From an uncultured Eubacteriales bacterium (GTDB taxonomy: Bacteria > Bacillota > Clostridia > Oscillospirales > Oscillospiraceae): a stretch of 9,541 nt of DNA. A program made the translations under genes and the position numbers. Below, piece after piece: positions 1 to 6,394 of the stretch. Within the stretch, counting starts at the first letter, position 1; each line of letters starts with the position of its first letter. The notes under the pieces were generated by a model. The model did no database searches, was not told the origin of the DNA, and saw only the letters and a program-made list of their open reading frames with translations. The DNA lies in contig URNZ01000067.1 in assembly GCA_900549405.1 (NCBI GenBank), positions 1-9,541 of the forward strand. The letters are read 5' to 3'.

Positions 1-624
1 CGCCTCCGACATGTGGTGGGTGATGAGCACCACCGTCACCCCCCGCTCCCGGTTGAGCTGCTTGATGGTGCGGATCACGTCCGCCCGGCCGATGGGGTCC
101 AGCATGGCCGTCGGCTCGTCCAGGACGATGCACCGGGGCTGCATGGCGATGACCCCGGCGATGGCGATGCGCTGCTTCTGGCCGCCGGAGAGGAGATGGG
201 GGGCGTGCTCCCGGAACTCATACATCCCCACGGCCTTCAGGGCGTCGTCCACCCGGCGGCGGATCTCCTCCGGGGGGACGCCCAGATTCTCCGGGGCGAA
301 GGCCACATCCTCCTCCACCACGTTGGCCACGATCTGGTTGTCCGGGTTCTGGAACACCATGCCCACCGTGCGGCGCACGTCCAGCAGCCGGGTCTCGTCA
401 GCGGTGTCCATGCCATCCACGTACACTTTTCCGCCGGAGGGCAGCAGGATGGCGTTCATGTGCTTGGCCAGGGTGGACTTTCCGCTGCCGTTGTGACCCA
501 GCACGGCCACAAAGGTCCCCTCCTGGATGTCCAGGTCCACGCCGTCCAGCACCACCGGGGACACGCCCTCCGCCGTGGTGTAGGAAAAGCGCAGGCCCTC
601 TGTTTTGATGATCGGCTTATCCAT
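1..624 (-). CDS. ecfA1: Energy-coupling factor transporter ATPase EcfA (partial, C-terminus off the left edge)
   Basis: This is an ABC-type ATPase of an ECF importer. In the family it pairs with a second EcfA and the membrane protein EcfT to power vitamin or metal uptake through exchangeable S components. The 208 visible codons are open to the edge. Seen motifs: Walker [10 protein letters not shown] (residues 43-51), Q-loop FQNPDNQ (Q92), an [12 protein letters not shown] stretch typical of EcfA, signature LSGGQKQR (145-152), Walker [13 protein letters not shown] (E170) and the switch histidine in ITHHMSEA (H203). About 70 residues should be missing. The ATG start is preceded by AAAGGAAAG at good spacing. 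It lies 50 bases after the methyltransferase stop on the same strand with no terminator between them, so it is probably co-transcribed. ecfA2 and ecfT are expected beyond position 1 but are not seen. A1 rather than A2 is an inference from the motifs; membership of the family is sure. Confidence 0.93.
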   Translation of the reverse strand, partial: MDKPIIKTEGLRFSYTTAEGVSPVVLDGVDLDIQEGTFVAVLGHNGSGKSTLAKHMNAILLPSGGKVYVDGMDTADETRLLDVRRTVGMVFQNPDNQIVANVVEEDVAFAPENLGVPPEEIRRRVDDALKAVGMYEFREHAPHLLSGGQKQRIAIAGVIAMQPRCIVLDEPTAMLDPIGRADVIRTIKQLNRERGVTVVLITHHMSEA

Positions 625-674
625 ATCTATCTTTCCTTTTTATGGGCGCGTCGCGCCAGGTTATACCTCTTCGG

Positions 675-1538
675 TCAGCCCCGGGTCCAGCGCCCGGTGG
701 CCCCGCAGGGCAGGAACAGTCCGCTCTCGGTGACGGGCAGACCCAGCTCGTCCGCCTGGGTGTGTCCGCCGAAGCGCTTGGAGACGATGGTCTCCAGAAT
801 ATAGGTGGCCACGCTGGGGGCCAGGCCGGTGGTATAGGAGTTGAGAATGACGAACAGCGGGTCGTCAGACAGCACCCCAGCTACCAGCTCCACAAAAGGA
901 TACAGGTTGTCCTCCAGCTTCCACACCTCGCCGGTGGGGCCCCGGCCATAGGAGGGCGGGTCCATGATGATGGCGTCGTATCTTCTGCCCCGGCGGATCT
1001 CCCGCTCCACGAATTTGGCGCAGTCGTCCACGATCCAGCGGATGGGGGCCTGCTCCAGGCCGGAGCTTTTGGCGTTCTCCCGGGCCCACTGGACCATGCC
1101 CTTGGCCGCGTCCACGTGGCACACGCTGGCCCCCGCGGCGGCGCAGGCCACGGTGGCCCCGCCGGTGTAGGCGAACAGGTTCAGCACGCTGATGGGCCGC
1201 CCGGCCTTTTCGATCTGCTCCCGGGCAAAGTCCCAGTTGGCCGCCTGCTCGGGGAACAGGCCGGTGTGTTTAAAGTTCATGGGCTTTACATTAAAGGTAA
1301 GGTCCCGATAGGACACAGTCCACCGGTCCGGCATGGACTTGTTCTGCCACTGGCCGCCCCCGGTGGAGGAACGGGCATAGCGCCCGGAGTTGTGCTTCCA
1401 CCCCCGGTTGGTCCTGGGGGTGTTCCAGATGGCCTGGGGGTCGGGCCGGACCAGCAGCTGGTCGCCCCAGCGCTCCAGCTTCTCCCCCCGGCCGCAGTCG
1501 ATGAGTTCATAGTCCTTCCAGTCTTTGGAATACCACAT
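675..1538 (-). CDS. Class I SAM-dependent methyltransferase, rRNA-methylase type
   Basis: This 287-residue protein is a Rossmann-fold methyltransferase related to the RlmI/RlmK-type large-subunit rRNA cytosine methylases (COG1092-like). Seen motifs: SAM-binding motif I VLNLFAYTGGAT (118-129), an acidic ribose-contacting residue in HVDAAKG (D143), and the catalytic-loop motif IIMDPPSYGRG (191-200). Before these is a conserved KHTGLFPEQAANW segment (90-102). It is about 100 residues shorter than RlmI and shows no PUA domain. The N-terminal 90 residues, rich in Trp, Arg and Gly, are of a kind found in clostridial and Bacteroidetes homologues. The ATG start has GAGGTG five bases upstream and a sigma-A promoter about 40 bases upstream. 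ecfA follows downstream. RNA as substrate is inferred from family resemblance; the target base cannot be named from the sequence. Confidence 0.85.
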   Translation of the reverse strand: MWYSKDWKDYELIDCGRGEKLERWGDQLLVRPDPQAIWNTPRTNRGWKHNSGRYARSSTGGGQWQNKSMPDRWTVSYRDLTFNVKPMNFKHTGLFPEQAANWDFAREQIEKAGRPISVLNLFAYTGGATVACAAAGASVCHVDAAKGMVQWARENAKSSGLEQAPIRWIVDDCAKFVEREIRRGRRYDAIIMDPPSYGRGPTGEVWKLEDNLYPFVELVAGVLSDDPLFVILNSYTTGLAPSVATYILETIVSKRFGGHTQADELGLPVTESGLFLPCGATGRWTRG

Positions 1539-1543
1539 ACGCG

Positions 1544-1549
1544 CACCTC
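1544..1549 (-). promoter_or_regulatory. Ribosome binding site of the methyltransferase gene
   Basis: GAGGTG lies five bases before the ATG whose first base is position 1538. It supports that start and fits the roughly 30-base leader expected from the upstream promoter. Confidence 0.7.
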
Positions 1550-1577
1550 GCCGTTACAAACAATTTCAAACTAAGTT

Positions 1578-1607
1578 AGTATATCATCCCCGCCATTGTC
1601 CCGTCAA
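1578..1607 (-). promoter_or_regulatory. Sigma-A promoter of the methyltransferase-ecfA operon
   Basis: On the minus strand TTGACG (1602-1607) is followed after 18 bases by TATACT (1578-1583). Five of six bases match the vegetative consensus in each box. Transcription would begin near 1570, giving a short leader before the ATG at 1538. A perfect 14-base palindrome lies 17 bases upstream of the -35 box and could be an activator site. Confidence 0.75.
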
Positions 1608-1624
1608 TCCGTTGGAGGAGAAGT

Positions 1625-1638
1625 TCACAAATTTGTGA
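1625..1638. promoter_or_regulatory. Perfect 14-base palindrome, possible transcription factor site
   Basis: TCACAAATTTGTGA is exactly self-complementary and AT-rich inside GC-rich DNA. It lies between the gpsA terminator hairpin and the methyltransferase promoter, centred about 25 bases upstream of the -35 box. The half-site resembles binding sites of dimeric helix-turn-helix regulators. No regulator can be named. Confidence 0.35.
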
Positions 1639-1665
1639 TTTCGCTGTTTTTGTCTCTTCCGGCAG

Positions 1666-1708
1666 AAAGGGGCCGCCGCACAAGCAAAACGCTCATGCGG
1701 CAGCCCCT
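1666..1708 (-). terminator. Rho-independent terminator of the DUF512-der-plsY-gpsA operon
   Basis: Seventeen bases after the gpsA stop, the minus strand forms a long hairpin. The arms (1669-1680 and 1696-1707) pair as GGGGCTGCCGCA with TGCGGCGGCCCC, with one T-G wobble, and the stem extends inward by AGC/GCT towards a T-rich loop. The following T run is short (TTTCTG), so release may be less efficient than at a classic terminator, but stem strength and position fit the role. Confidence 0.7.
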
Positions 1709-1725
1709 GATTGGCTGATTTGAAC

Positions 1726-2730
1726 TTATCTCTCCCAGCTCTCGTCGTGCTCGGAGCGCTTGGAGCGGGTCATCAGGTCGGTGACCACGCCGTGGACGTC
1801 GCGGCCCTCGTACAGGACCTCATAGGCCGCCTGGGCGATGGGCATCTCCACCCCGGTCTTCTGGGCCAGGGTGCGGGCGTTGGCGGCGGCGTAATAGCCC
1901 TCCACCACCGCGCCGATCTCCTTCACGGCCTCTTGCACCGGCTTGCCCTGGCCGATGAGGATGCCGCAGCGGCGGTTGCGGGAGTGCATGGAGCAGCAGG
2001 TGACGATCAAATCGCCCACGCCCGCAAGGCCTGTAAAGGTCTCCTTCTTGCCGCCCAGGGCCACGCCCAGCCGGGCCATCTCCGCCAGGCCCCGGGTCAT
2101 CAGCAGGGCCTTGGTGTTGTCCCCGCAGCCCATGCCGTCGCAGCAGCCGGCGCACAGGGCGATGATGTTCTTCAGGGCGGCGCAGATCTCCGTGCCGATC
2201 TTGTCGTCGCTGGTGTACACCCGGAAGCGCTGGTTCATGAACAGGTCCTGGACCTGGGCTGCGATCTTGGGGTCGTCGGCGGCGGCCACCACGCCGGTGG
2301 GGATGTGGCGGCCCACCTCCTCGGCGTGGGAGGGGCCGGACAGCACCACCACGGGGCACTTGTCCCCGATCTCCGCCTCGATGACCTGGCTTAAGCGCAG
2401 GGAGGAGTCCTTCTCGATGCCCTTGGACACGGAGACAACGATGGTACCCGGGTCCAGCAGGTCCTTCACCTGGGCGGCGGTGGACCGCACGGCAAAGGAG
2501 GGGGTGGCCATGACCACCAGGCCGCAGCCCTTCACGGCGGACAGGTCGCAGGTGAACTTCATCTCCTCCGGGATGGGCACCCCCTTCAGCAGGGGGTTCT
2601 CGTGGGTGGTGCGCAGGGTGTCAGACTCCACCTGGTGATAGGACCAGAGGGTCACGTCGTTTCCGTTTTCCAGCAGCAGCAGCGCCAGGGCCGTGCCCCA
2701 GCCGCCGCTTCCCAATACTGTGATCTTCAT
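1726..2730 (-). CDS. gpsA: Glycerol-3-phosphate dehydrogenase [NAD(P)+]
   Basis: This cytoplasmic enzyme reduces dihydroxyacetone phosphate to sn-glycerol-3-phosphate, the backbone for phospholipids. The 334-residue length is normal for GpsA. Seen motifs: the N-terminal nucleotide-binding glycine motif LGSGGWGTA (6-14), NPLLKG (45-50), SKGIE (102-106), LSGPSHAEEV (130-139), the catalytic lysine in AALKNIIAL (K187), GDNTKALLMTRG (203-214), GLAGVGDLIVTC (234-245) and VVEGYYAA (275-282). A perfect AAGGAGG sits eight bases before the ATG. It is the last gene of its operon, 25 bases after plsY, whose product uses its product directly. An oddity is a cysteine-rich stretch at 193-202, in a loop that is usually Ala/Gly/Leu in other GpsA proteins; it leaves the known catalytic motifs intact. 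The identification is firm. Confidence 0.97.
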   Translation of the reverse strand: MKITVLGSGGWGTALALLLLENGNDVTLWSYHQVESDTLRTTHENPLLKGVPIPEEMKFTCDLSAVKGCGLVVMATPSFAVRSTAAQVKDLLDPGTIVVSVSKGIEKDSSLRLSQVIEAEIGDKCPVVVLSGPSHAEEVGRHIPTGVVAAADDPKIAAQVQDLFMNQRFRVYTSDDKIGTEICAALKNIIALCAGCCDGMGCGDNTKALLMTRGLAEMARLGVALGGKKETFTGLAGVGDLIVTCCSMHSRNRRCGILIGQGKPVQEAVKEIGAVVEGYYAAANARTLAQKTGVEMPIAQAAYEVLYEGRDVHGVVTDLMTRSKRSEHDESWER

Positions 2731-2738
2731 AGCTGCGT

Positions 2739-2745
2739 CCTCCTT
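2739..2745 (-). promoter_or_regulatory. Ribosome binding site of gpsA
   Basis: AAGGAGG, a full anti-Shine-Dalgarno match, lies eight bases before the gpsA ATG in the 25-base gap after plsY. It fixes the start codon. Confidence 0.85.
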
Positions 2746-2755
2746 ATAATCAGGA

Positions 2756-3439
2756 TCAGGATTTTTTGTGCAGGGTGAATTTATTCTCCGTACCGGTGAG
2801 CAGACGGTGGATGTTGCCCCGGTGCATGTACAGGATCAGCCCGCCGATGATGACAGATAAAACCGTCACGGGCACGCTGCGATAGACAAACCAGGTGATG
2901 AAGGGGAAGCTGGCCCCCGCCCAGCAGGAGCCCAGGGAGACATAGCGGGTGAGCACGGCCAGGATGAGAAAGCCGCCCCACACCACCAGGGCCACCCGCC
3001 AGTCGATCATGATGGCGATGGTGCCCCCGGATAAAATACCCTTGCCCCCTTTAAAGTGGAACATACAGGGGAACATATGCCCCAGCAGGCAGAACAGGCC
3101 GCCCCAATACTTGAAGAACACCAGGACCATGGCCTGATTCTCCAGGGGAGCGGTGGGCAGGAGACGGGGATCGAACATTCCGCCCAACCACAGGGAGATC
3201 AGAATGGCGACAATGGCCTTCAGCACGTCGGTGAGGATGACCACAAAGGTCAGCGGCCCGCCAAAGGTGCGGAAAAAGTTGGTCAGCCCCGCGTTGCCGC
3301 TGCCGTGGGTGCGCACGTCATCCCACAGGATATACTTGGAGACGATCACCGCCCCGTTGAAGCAGCCGCAGAAATAGGCGATGAGGGCGGCCAGCCACAG
3401 CTGGCTGTAGCCCACAACGAAATAAACCAGCGCGCCCAC
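2756..3439 (-). CDS. plsY: Acyl-phosphate:glycerol-3-phosphate acyltransferase PlsY
   Basis: This integral membrane enzyme moves an acyl group from acyl-phosphate (made by PlsX) to position 1 of glycerol-3-phosphate, giving lysophosphatidic acid. All three PlsY motifs are visible: GSGNAGLTN (46-54), GHMFPCMFHFKGGKGI (120-135) and the C-terminal HRGNIHRLLTGTENK (206-220). Hydrophobic helices lie near residues 3-23, 62-85, 104-120, 140-163 and 187-205. At 227 residues it is slightly longer than many homologues, with the extra length around 86-101 between helices. The start is GTG, chosen because AAGGAGG lies eight bases upstream; that site is inside the last codons of der, and der stops only three bases before this start. 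Translation is therefore probably coupled to der. gpsA, which supplies the substrate, follows directly. Confidence 0.96.
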   Translation of the reverse strand: MGALVYFVVGYSQLWLAALIAYFCGCFNGAVIVSKYILWDDVRTHGSGNAGLTNFFRTFGGPLTFVVILTDVLKAIVAILISLWLGGMFDPRLLPTAPLENQAMVLVFFKYWGGLFCLLGHMFPCMFHFKGGKGILSGGTIAIMIDWRVALVVWGGFLILAVLTRYVSLGSCWAGASFPFITWFVYRSVPVTVLSVIIGGLILYMHRGNIHRLLTGTENKFTLHKKS

Positions 3440-3442
3440 GCC

Positions 3443-4768
3443 TTACCCCTCCTTGTCGCCCTTCTGCCGGATGGTCATGCGCACGGGGGTGCCCTCCAGG
3501 CCGAAGGTGCTGCGGATCTGGTTTTCTAGATAGCGCTGATAGGAGAAGTGGAACAGCCGGGCGTCGTTGCAGAAGCAGACGAAGTGGGGGGGGCGGATGC
3601 CCGTCTGGGTGATATAGTAGATCTTCAGGCGGCGGCCCTTGTCCGTGGGGGGCTGCACCCGGGCGGTGGCGTCGGCCAGAACGGTGTTCAGCATACCGGT
3701 GGAGATACGGGTGGCGGCCTGGTTGTTCACGTAGTTGATGAGGTCGAACAGCCGGTCCACCCGCTGGCCCGTCAGGGCGGAGATGAACAGGACGGGGGCA
3801 TAGGTCATATAGCTCAAGTCCCGCATCACGTCCTGGCGCATTTTGTCCATGGTCTTGCCGTCTTTTTCGATGGCGTCCCACTTGTTCACCACGATGATGC
3901 AGGCCTTGCCCGCCTCGTGGGCCAGACCGGCCACTTTCGTATCCTGCTCGGTGACGCCCTCCTGGGCGTTGATCATAATGAGACACACGTCGCTGCGCTC
4001 GATGGCCATGGTGGCCCGCAGGACGGAGAACTTCTCGATGCGGTCGTCCACCTTAGACTTCTTCCGCATTCCGGCGGTGTCAATAAAGCGGTATTTGCCC
4101 TTGGCGTTTTCAAAGTAGCTGTCCACCGCGTCCCGGGTAGTGCCCGCCACGTTGGAGACGATGACCCGCTCCTCCCCCAGGATGCGGTTGATGAGGGAGG
4201 ACTTGCCCACGTTGGGCTTGCCGATGACGGCCACTTTGATCACGTCATCCTCCTCTTCCTCCTCCTCGTCGGGGGGGAAGTACTGGAAGCAGGCGTCCAG
4301 CAGGTCGCCGGTGCCGTGTCCGTGGAGGGCGGAGACGGAGATGGGGTCGCCCAGGCCCAGGTTATAGAACTCATACACGTCCGGGTTCTCCCGCCCGGTC
4401 TGGTCGGCCTTGTTCACCGCCAGCACCACCGGCTTGCGGGAGCGCAGGAGCATGTTGGCCACCTCCTGGTCGGCGGCGGTCATGCCCGTTTTGATGTCGC
4501 ACACAAAGACGATGACGGTGGCCGCCTGGATGGCGATCTCCGCCTGCTCCCGCATAAAGGACAGGATCTGGTCGTCGGTGCCCGGCTCGATGCCGCCGGT
4601 GTCCACAATGTCGAACACCCGGTTGCGCCACTCGCACTGGGCATACAGCCGGTCCCGGGTGACGCCGGGGGTGTCCTCCACAATGGACAGCCGCTGGCCG
4701 CACAGCTTGTTGAACAGCATGGACTTGCCCACGTTGGGCCGTCCCACAATGGCTACTAAAGGTTTCAC
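3443..4768 (-). CDS. der: Ribosome biogenesis GTPase Der (EngA)
   Basis: Der is a double GTPase needed for 50S ribosomal subunit maturation. Counting from the start chosen here, the protein has 441 residues, the usual size. First G domain: P-loop GRPNVGKS (9-16), DTPGVTRDR (32-40), DTGG (56-59) and NKAD (119-122). A very acidic linker, one Asp then six Glu then two Asp, lies at 167-175. Second G domain: P-loop GKPNVGKS (183-190), GTTRD (209-213), DTAGMRKKSKV (230-240) and NKWD (295-298). The C-terminal KH-like domain is about 345-441. In the first P-loop the residue after GKS is Met rather than the common Thr. Two in-frame GTG codons compete as start. The one at 4778-4780 has AGGA abutting it with no spacing; the one at 4766-4768 has AGGAG eleven bases upstream and gives the typical beginning (M)KPLVAIVGRPN, so I prefer it. 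It is co-transcribed with the DUF512 gene upstream and plsY downstream. Confidence 0.97.
   Translation of the reverse strand: MKPLVAIVGRPNVGKSMLFNKLCGQRLSIVEDTPGVTRDRLYAQCEWRNRVFDIVDTGGIEPGTDDQILSFMREQAEIAIQAATVIVFVCDIKTGMTAADQEVANMLLRSRKPVVLAVNKADQTGRENPDVYEFYNLGLGDPISVSALHGHGTGDLLDACFQYFPPDEEEEEEDDVIKVAVIGKPNVGKSSLINRILGEERVIVSNVAGTTRDAVDSYFENAKGKYRFIDTAGMRKKSKVDDRIEKFSVLRATMAIERSDVCLIMINAQEGVTEQDTKVAGLAHEAGKACIIVVNKWDAIEKDGKTMDKMRQDVMRDLSYMTYAPVLFISALTGQRVDRLFDLINYVNNQAATRISTGMLNTVLADATARVQPPTDKGRRLKIYYITQTGIRPPHFVCFCNDARLFHFSYQRYLENQIRSTFGLEGTPVRMTIRQKGDKEG
3446..3452 (-). promoter_or_regulatory. Ribosome binding site of plsY, embedded in the end of der
   Basis: AAGGAGG covers the final Lys-Glu-Gly codons of der, just before its TAA stop, and is eight bases from the GTG start of plsY. 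It decides in favour of this non-ATG start and suggests translational coupling between the two genes. Confidence 0.8.
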
Positions 4769-4779
4769 GCGATCACTCA

Positions 4780-4784
4780 CTCCT
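4780..4784 (-). promoter_or_regulatory. Ribosome binding site deciding the der start
   Basis: AGGAG ends on the first base of the upstream GTG candidate, so it cannot serve that codon. It lies eleven bases before the second in-frame GTG (4766-4768), a slightly long but usable spacing. Confidence 0.5.
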
Positions 4785-4793
4785 ATTTTCTCC

Positions 4794-4810
4794 CGGGCGA
4801 AAGCCGCCCG
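4794..4810 (-). other. Small hairpin before der
   Basis: CGGGCG and CGCCCG pair across a five-base loop in the roughly 50-base gap between the DUF512 gene and der, ending nine bases before the der ribosome binding site. It has no T run, so it is not a terminator. It might affect message stability or der translation. Confidence 0.3.
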
Positions 4811-4824
4811 CTGTTGGTCTCTCT

Positions 4825-6210
4825 TTATCGTGTCCCCGGGTTATAGCGGTAATACTCGTCCTCGGGCAGGTTGGGCTTAAAGTCGGGCGGGGCGGTGGCC
4901 AGACCGCACATGGCGTCCAGCAGCTCATAGCCGTCCTGGGCCACCGGGATCACCGGCACGCCCAGCTCCCGCTCCACGTCGTCCAGGCTCACGTCGTCCA
5001 GGAATACCCGCTCCCCCGCCCGGAGCATATTGGTGGGGATGAGCAGCCGCTCCCCCAAGTCCTTGCCCCGCAGCTGGTCGATGAGGTCGCCCCCCGTGAC
5101 CAGGCCGGACACGGTGATGGTCTCTCCAAAGAAGCGGTTGGCGATGGGGTATACCTTTCCCTCTATTGTACCACACTTCTCCCGGGCCAGGTCAACCAGT
5201 TGGGCCAAAAAAGGTCCGGCGGACACGCCGGTGGCGATGGCAAAGGGCCGGGCCTGGGCCAGATCCTCCGGCTCCATCAGCTTCAGCCCCCGTCGGAACT
5301 CCTCCATCAGCATCCGCAGCATCCCCACGCCGTTGTCCAGCTGGGTGAACTCCTCGAAGAACTCCTCTTCGGGCAGAGGGCGGCGGGCGATGAGATAGAA
5401 CTCGTCCGAGCACCACACCAGCCTGGTCCCCTGCTTTGCCAGGTGTTTCGCTGCAAAGCGTTCCACCTGATCGATGACCGCCCCGGCCTGCTCCTGGGTA
5501 TAGGGCTTTAGGGGGTACAGCCCCTCCCGGAACTTGGTCACCCCCACGGGCACCACCGACACGCTGTTCACCGAGGGGAACATCTCCGCCAGGTCATTGA
5601 GCGTCTTGTCCAGAGCAGGCCCATCGTTGATGCCGGGGCAGGAGACGATCTGGCAGTTCATGATGATGTGATGCTCGGCAAAGCGGCGCATAATGTCGAT
5701 GGTCCGGCCCGCCCGCTTGTTTTTCAGCATCATGGCCCGCAGCTCCGGGTCGGTGGTGTGGACAGAGATGTTGATGGGCGAGATGCGCAGGTCGATGATC
5801 CGCTGCACCTCCCGGTCTGACATATTGGTCAGGGTCAGATAGTTGCCCAGCAAAAAGGACAGCCGGGCGTCGTCGTCCTTAAAATACAGGCTGGGCCGCA
5901 TCCCCGGGGGCATCTGGTCCACAAAGCAGAAGATGCAGTTGTTGGCGCAGGAGCGGGCCCGGTCCATCAAATAGGTCTGGAACTCCAGCCCCAGGTCCTC
6001 CCCCTCCCGCTTGCGCAGGCGGACGGTGCGGGTGGAGCCGTCCTCCTCCCGCAGCACCAGCTCCAGCCGGGTGTCATAGCTGAAGAACTTATAGTCCAGC
6101 ACGTCCACGATCTGGTGGCCGTTGATGTGGGTCAGGGTCTCCCCCACCCGCAGCCCCGCCCGGTGGGCCGGACTTCTGGGGTCCACCGACTGGATGACCG
6201 TCATGCTCAT
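4825..6210 (-). CDS. DUF512 protein with PDZ-like and radical SAM domains
   Basis: This 461-residue protein belongs to the family of putative Fe-S oxidoreductases made of an N-terminal PDZ-like domain, a radical-SAM-like centre and a C-terminal DUF512 domain (COG1625 / TIGR03279 type). Seen: PDZ-like segment about 3-68 (SPAHRAGLRVGETLTHING, 13-31); the cluster-binding cysteines CxxxCxxC at C88, C92 and C95 in CANNCIFCFVDQ; SVHTTDPELR and VSCPGINDG segments of the barrel; and the DUF512 part from about 200 to the end, with GVTKFREGLYPL, FAIATGVSAGPF and VTGGDLIDQL stretches. The natural reaction is unknown. The start ATG has only a modest site (GGCGGTG) upstream; a second ATG two codons later is possible. 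It is the first gene of the operon, about 56 bases before der. The same neighbours are commonly seen in Clostridia, which hints at a role tied to ribosome or membrane biogenesis; that is inference only. Confidence 0.9.
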   Translation of the reverse strand: MSMTVIQSVDPRSPAHRAGLRVGETLTHINGHQIVDVLDYKFFSYDTRLELVLREEDGSTRTVRLRKREGEDLGLEFQTYLMDRARSCANNCIFCFVDQMPPGMRPSLYFKDDDARLSFLLGNYLTLTNMSDREVQRIIDLRISPINISVHTTDPELRAMMLKNKRAGRTIDIMRRFAEHHIIMNCQIVSCPGINDGPALDKTLNDLAEMFPSVNSVSVVPVGVTKFREGLYPLKPYTQEQAGAVIDQVERFAAKHLAKQGTRLVWCSDEFYLIARRPLPEEEFFEEFTQLDNGVGMLRMLMEEFRRGLKLMEPEDLAQARPFAIATGVSAGPFLAQLVDLAREKCGTIEGKVYPIANRFFGETITVSGLVTGGDLIDQLRGKDLGERLLIPTNMLRAGERVFLDDVSLDDVERELGVPVIPVAQDGYELLDAMCGLATAPPDFKPNLPEDEYYRYNPGTR

Positions 6211-6267
6211 GGTGCTTCACCGCCTCTCTGCGTTCATTTCGCTTTGCCAAAATGGGCACTTCTGTTT

Positions 6268-6296
6268 ATTTTACAATAGGATGGACCATATTGCAA
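6268..6296 (-). promoter_or_regulatory. Sigma-A promoter of the DUF512-der-plsY-gpsA operon
   Basis: On the minus strand TTGCAA (6291-6296) and TAAAAT (6268-6273) are separated by exactly 17 bases, in an AT-rich island of GC-rich DNA. Transcription would start near 6261, leaving a leader of about 50 bases before the ATG at 6210. The divergent spoVAD gene begins about 100 bases on the other side. Confidence 0.75.
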
Positions 6297-6394
6297 GCAT
6301 TCCGCCGTTTTCTTCCCAGCATTTCTGAAAAGCGGCATAATTTCATCTGCCCCGGGCAAGCTAATCCCGCAATGTTTGGGCGAGGTGGTGCTCT

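Noticed and set aside
643..657. GGCGC-GTC-GCGCC hairpin between the methyltransferase and ecfA as a terminator
   Set aside because: On the minus strand it is followed by CATAAAAAGG, with no T run, so it is not a terminator. It is better seen as a minor structure in a continuous transcript.
13..804. Plus-strand frame of 263 codons opposite ecfA
   Set aside because: His/Gly-rich antisense shadow. The minus strand encodes an uninterrupted EcfA with Walker A, signature and Walker B motifs.
3548..4759. Plus-strand frame of 403 codons opposite der
   Set aside because: Antisense shadow with His/Gly/Val-rich composition and no domain; der on the minus strand has all its GTPase motifs.
6297..6326. 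Possible forespore (sigma-G type) promoter for spoVAD: GCATT, 18 bases, CATTTCT
   Set aside because: The spacing is right, but the -10 match to CATnnTA is poor and the -35 has one mismatch. A nearby CATAATT lacks a -35 at the right distance. Not strong enough to list.
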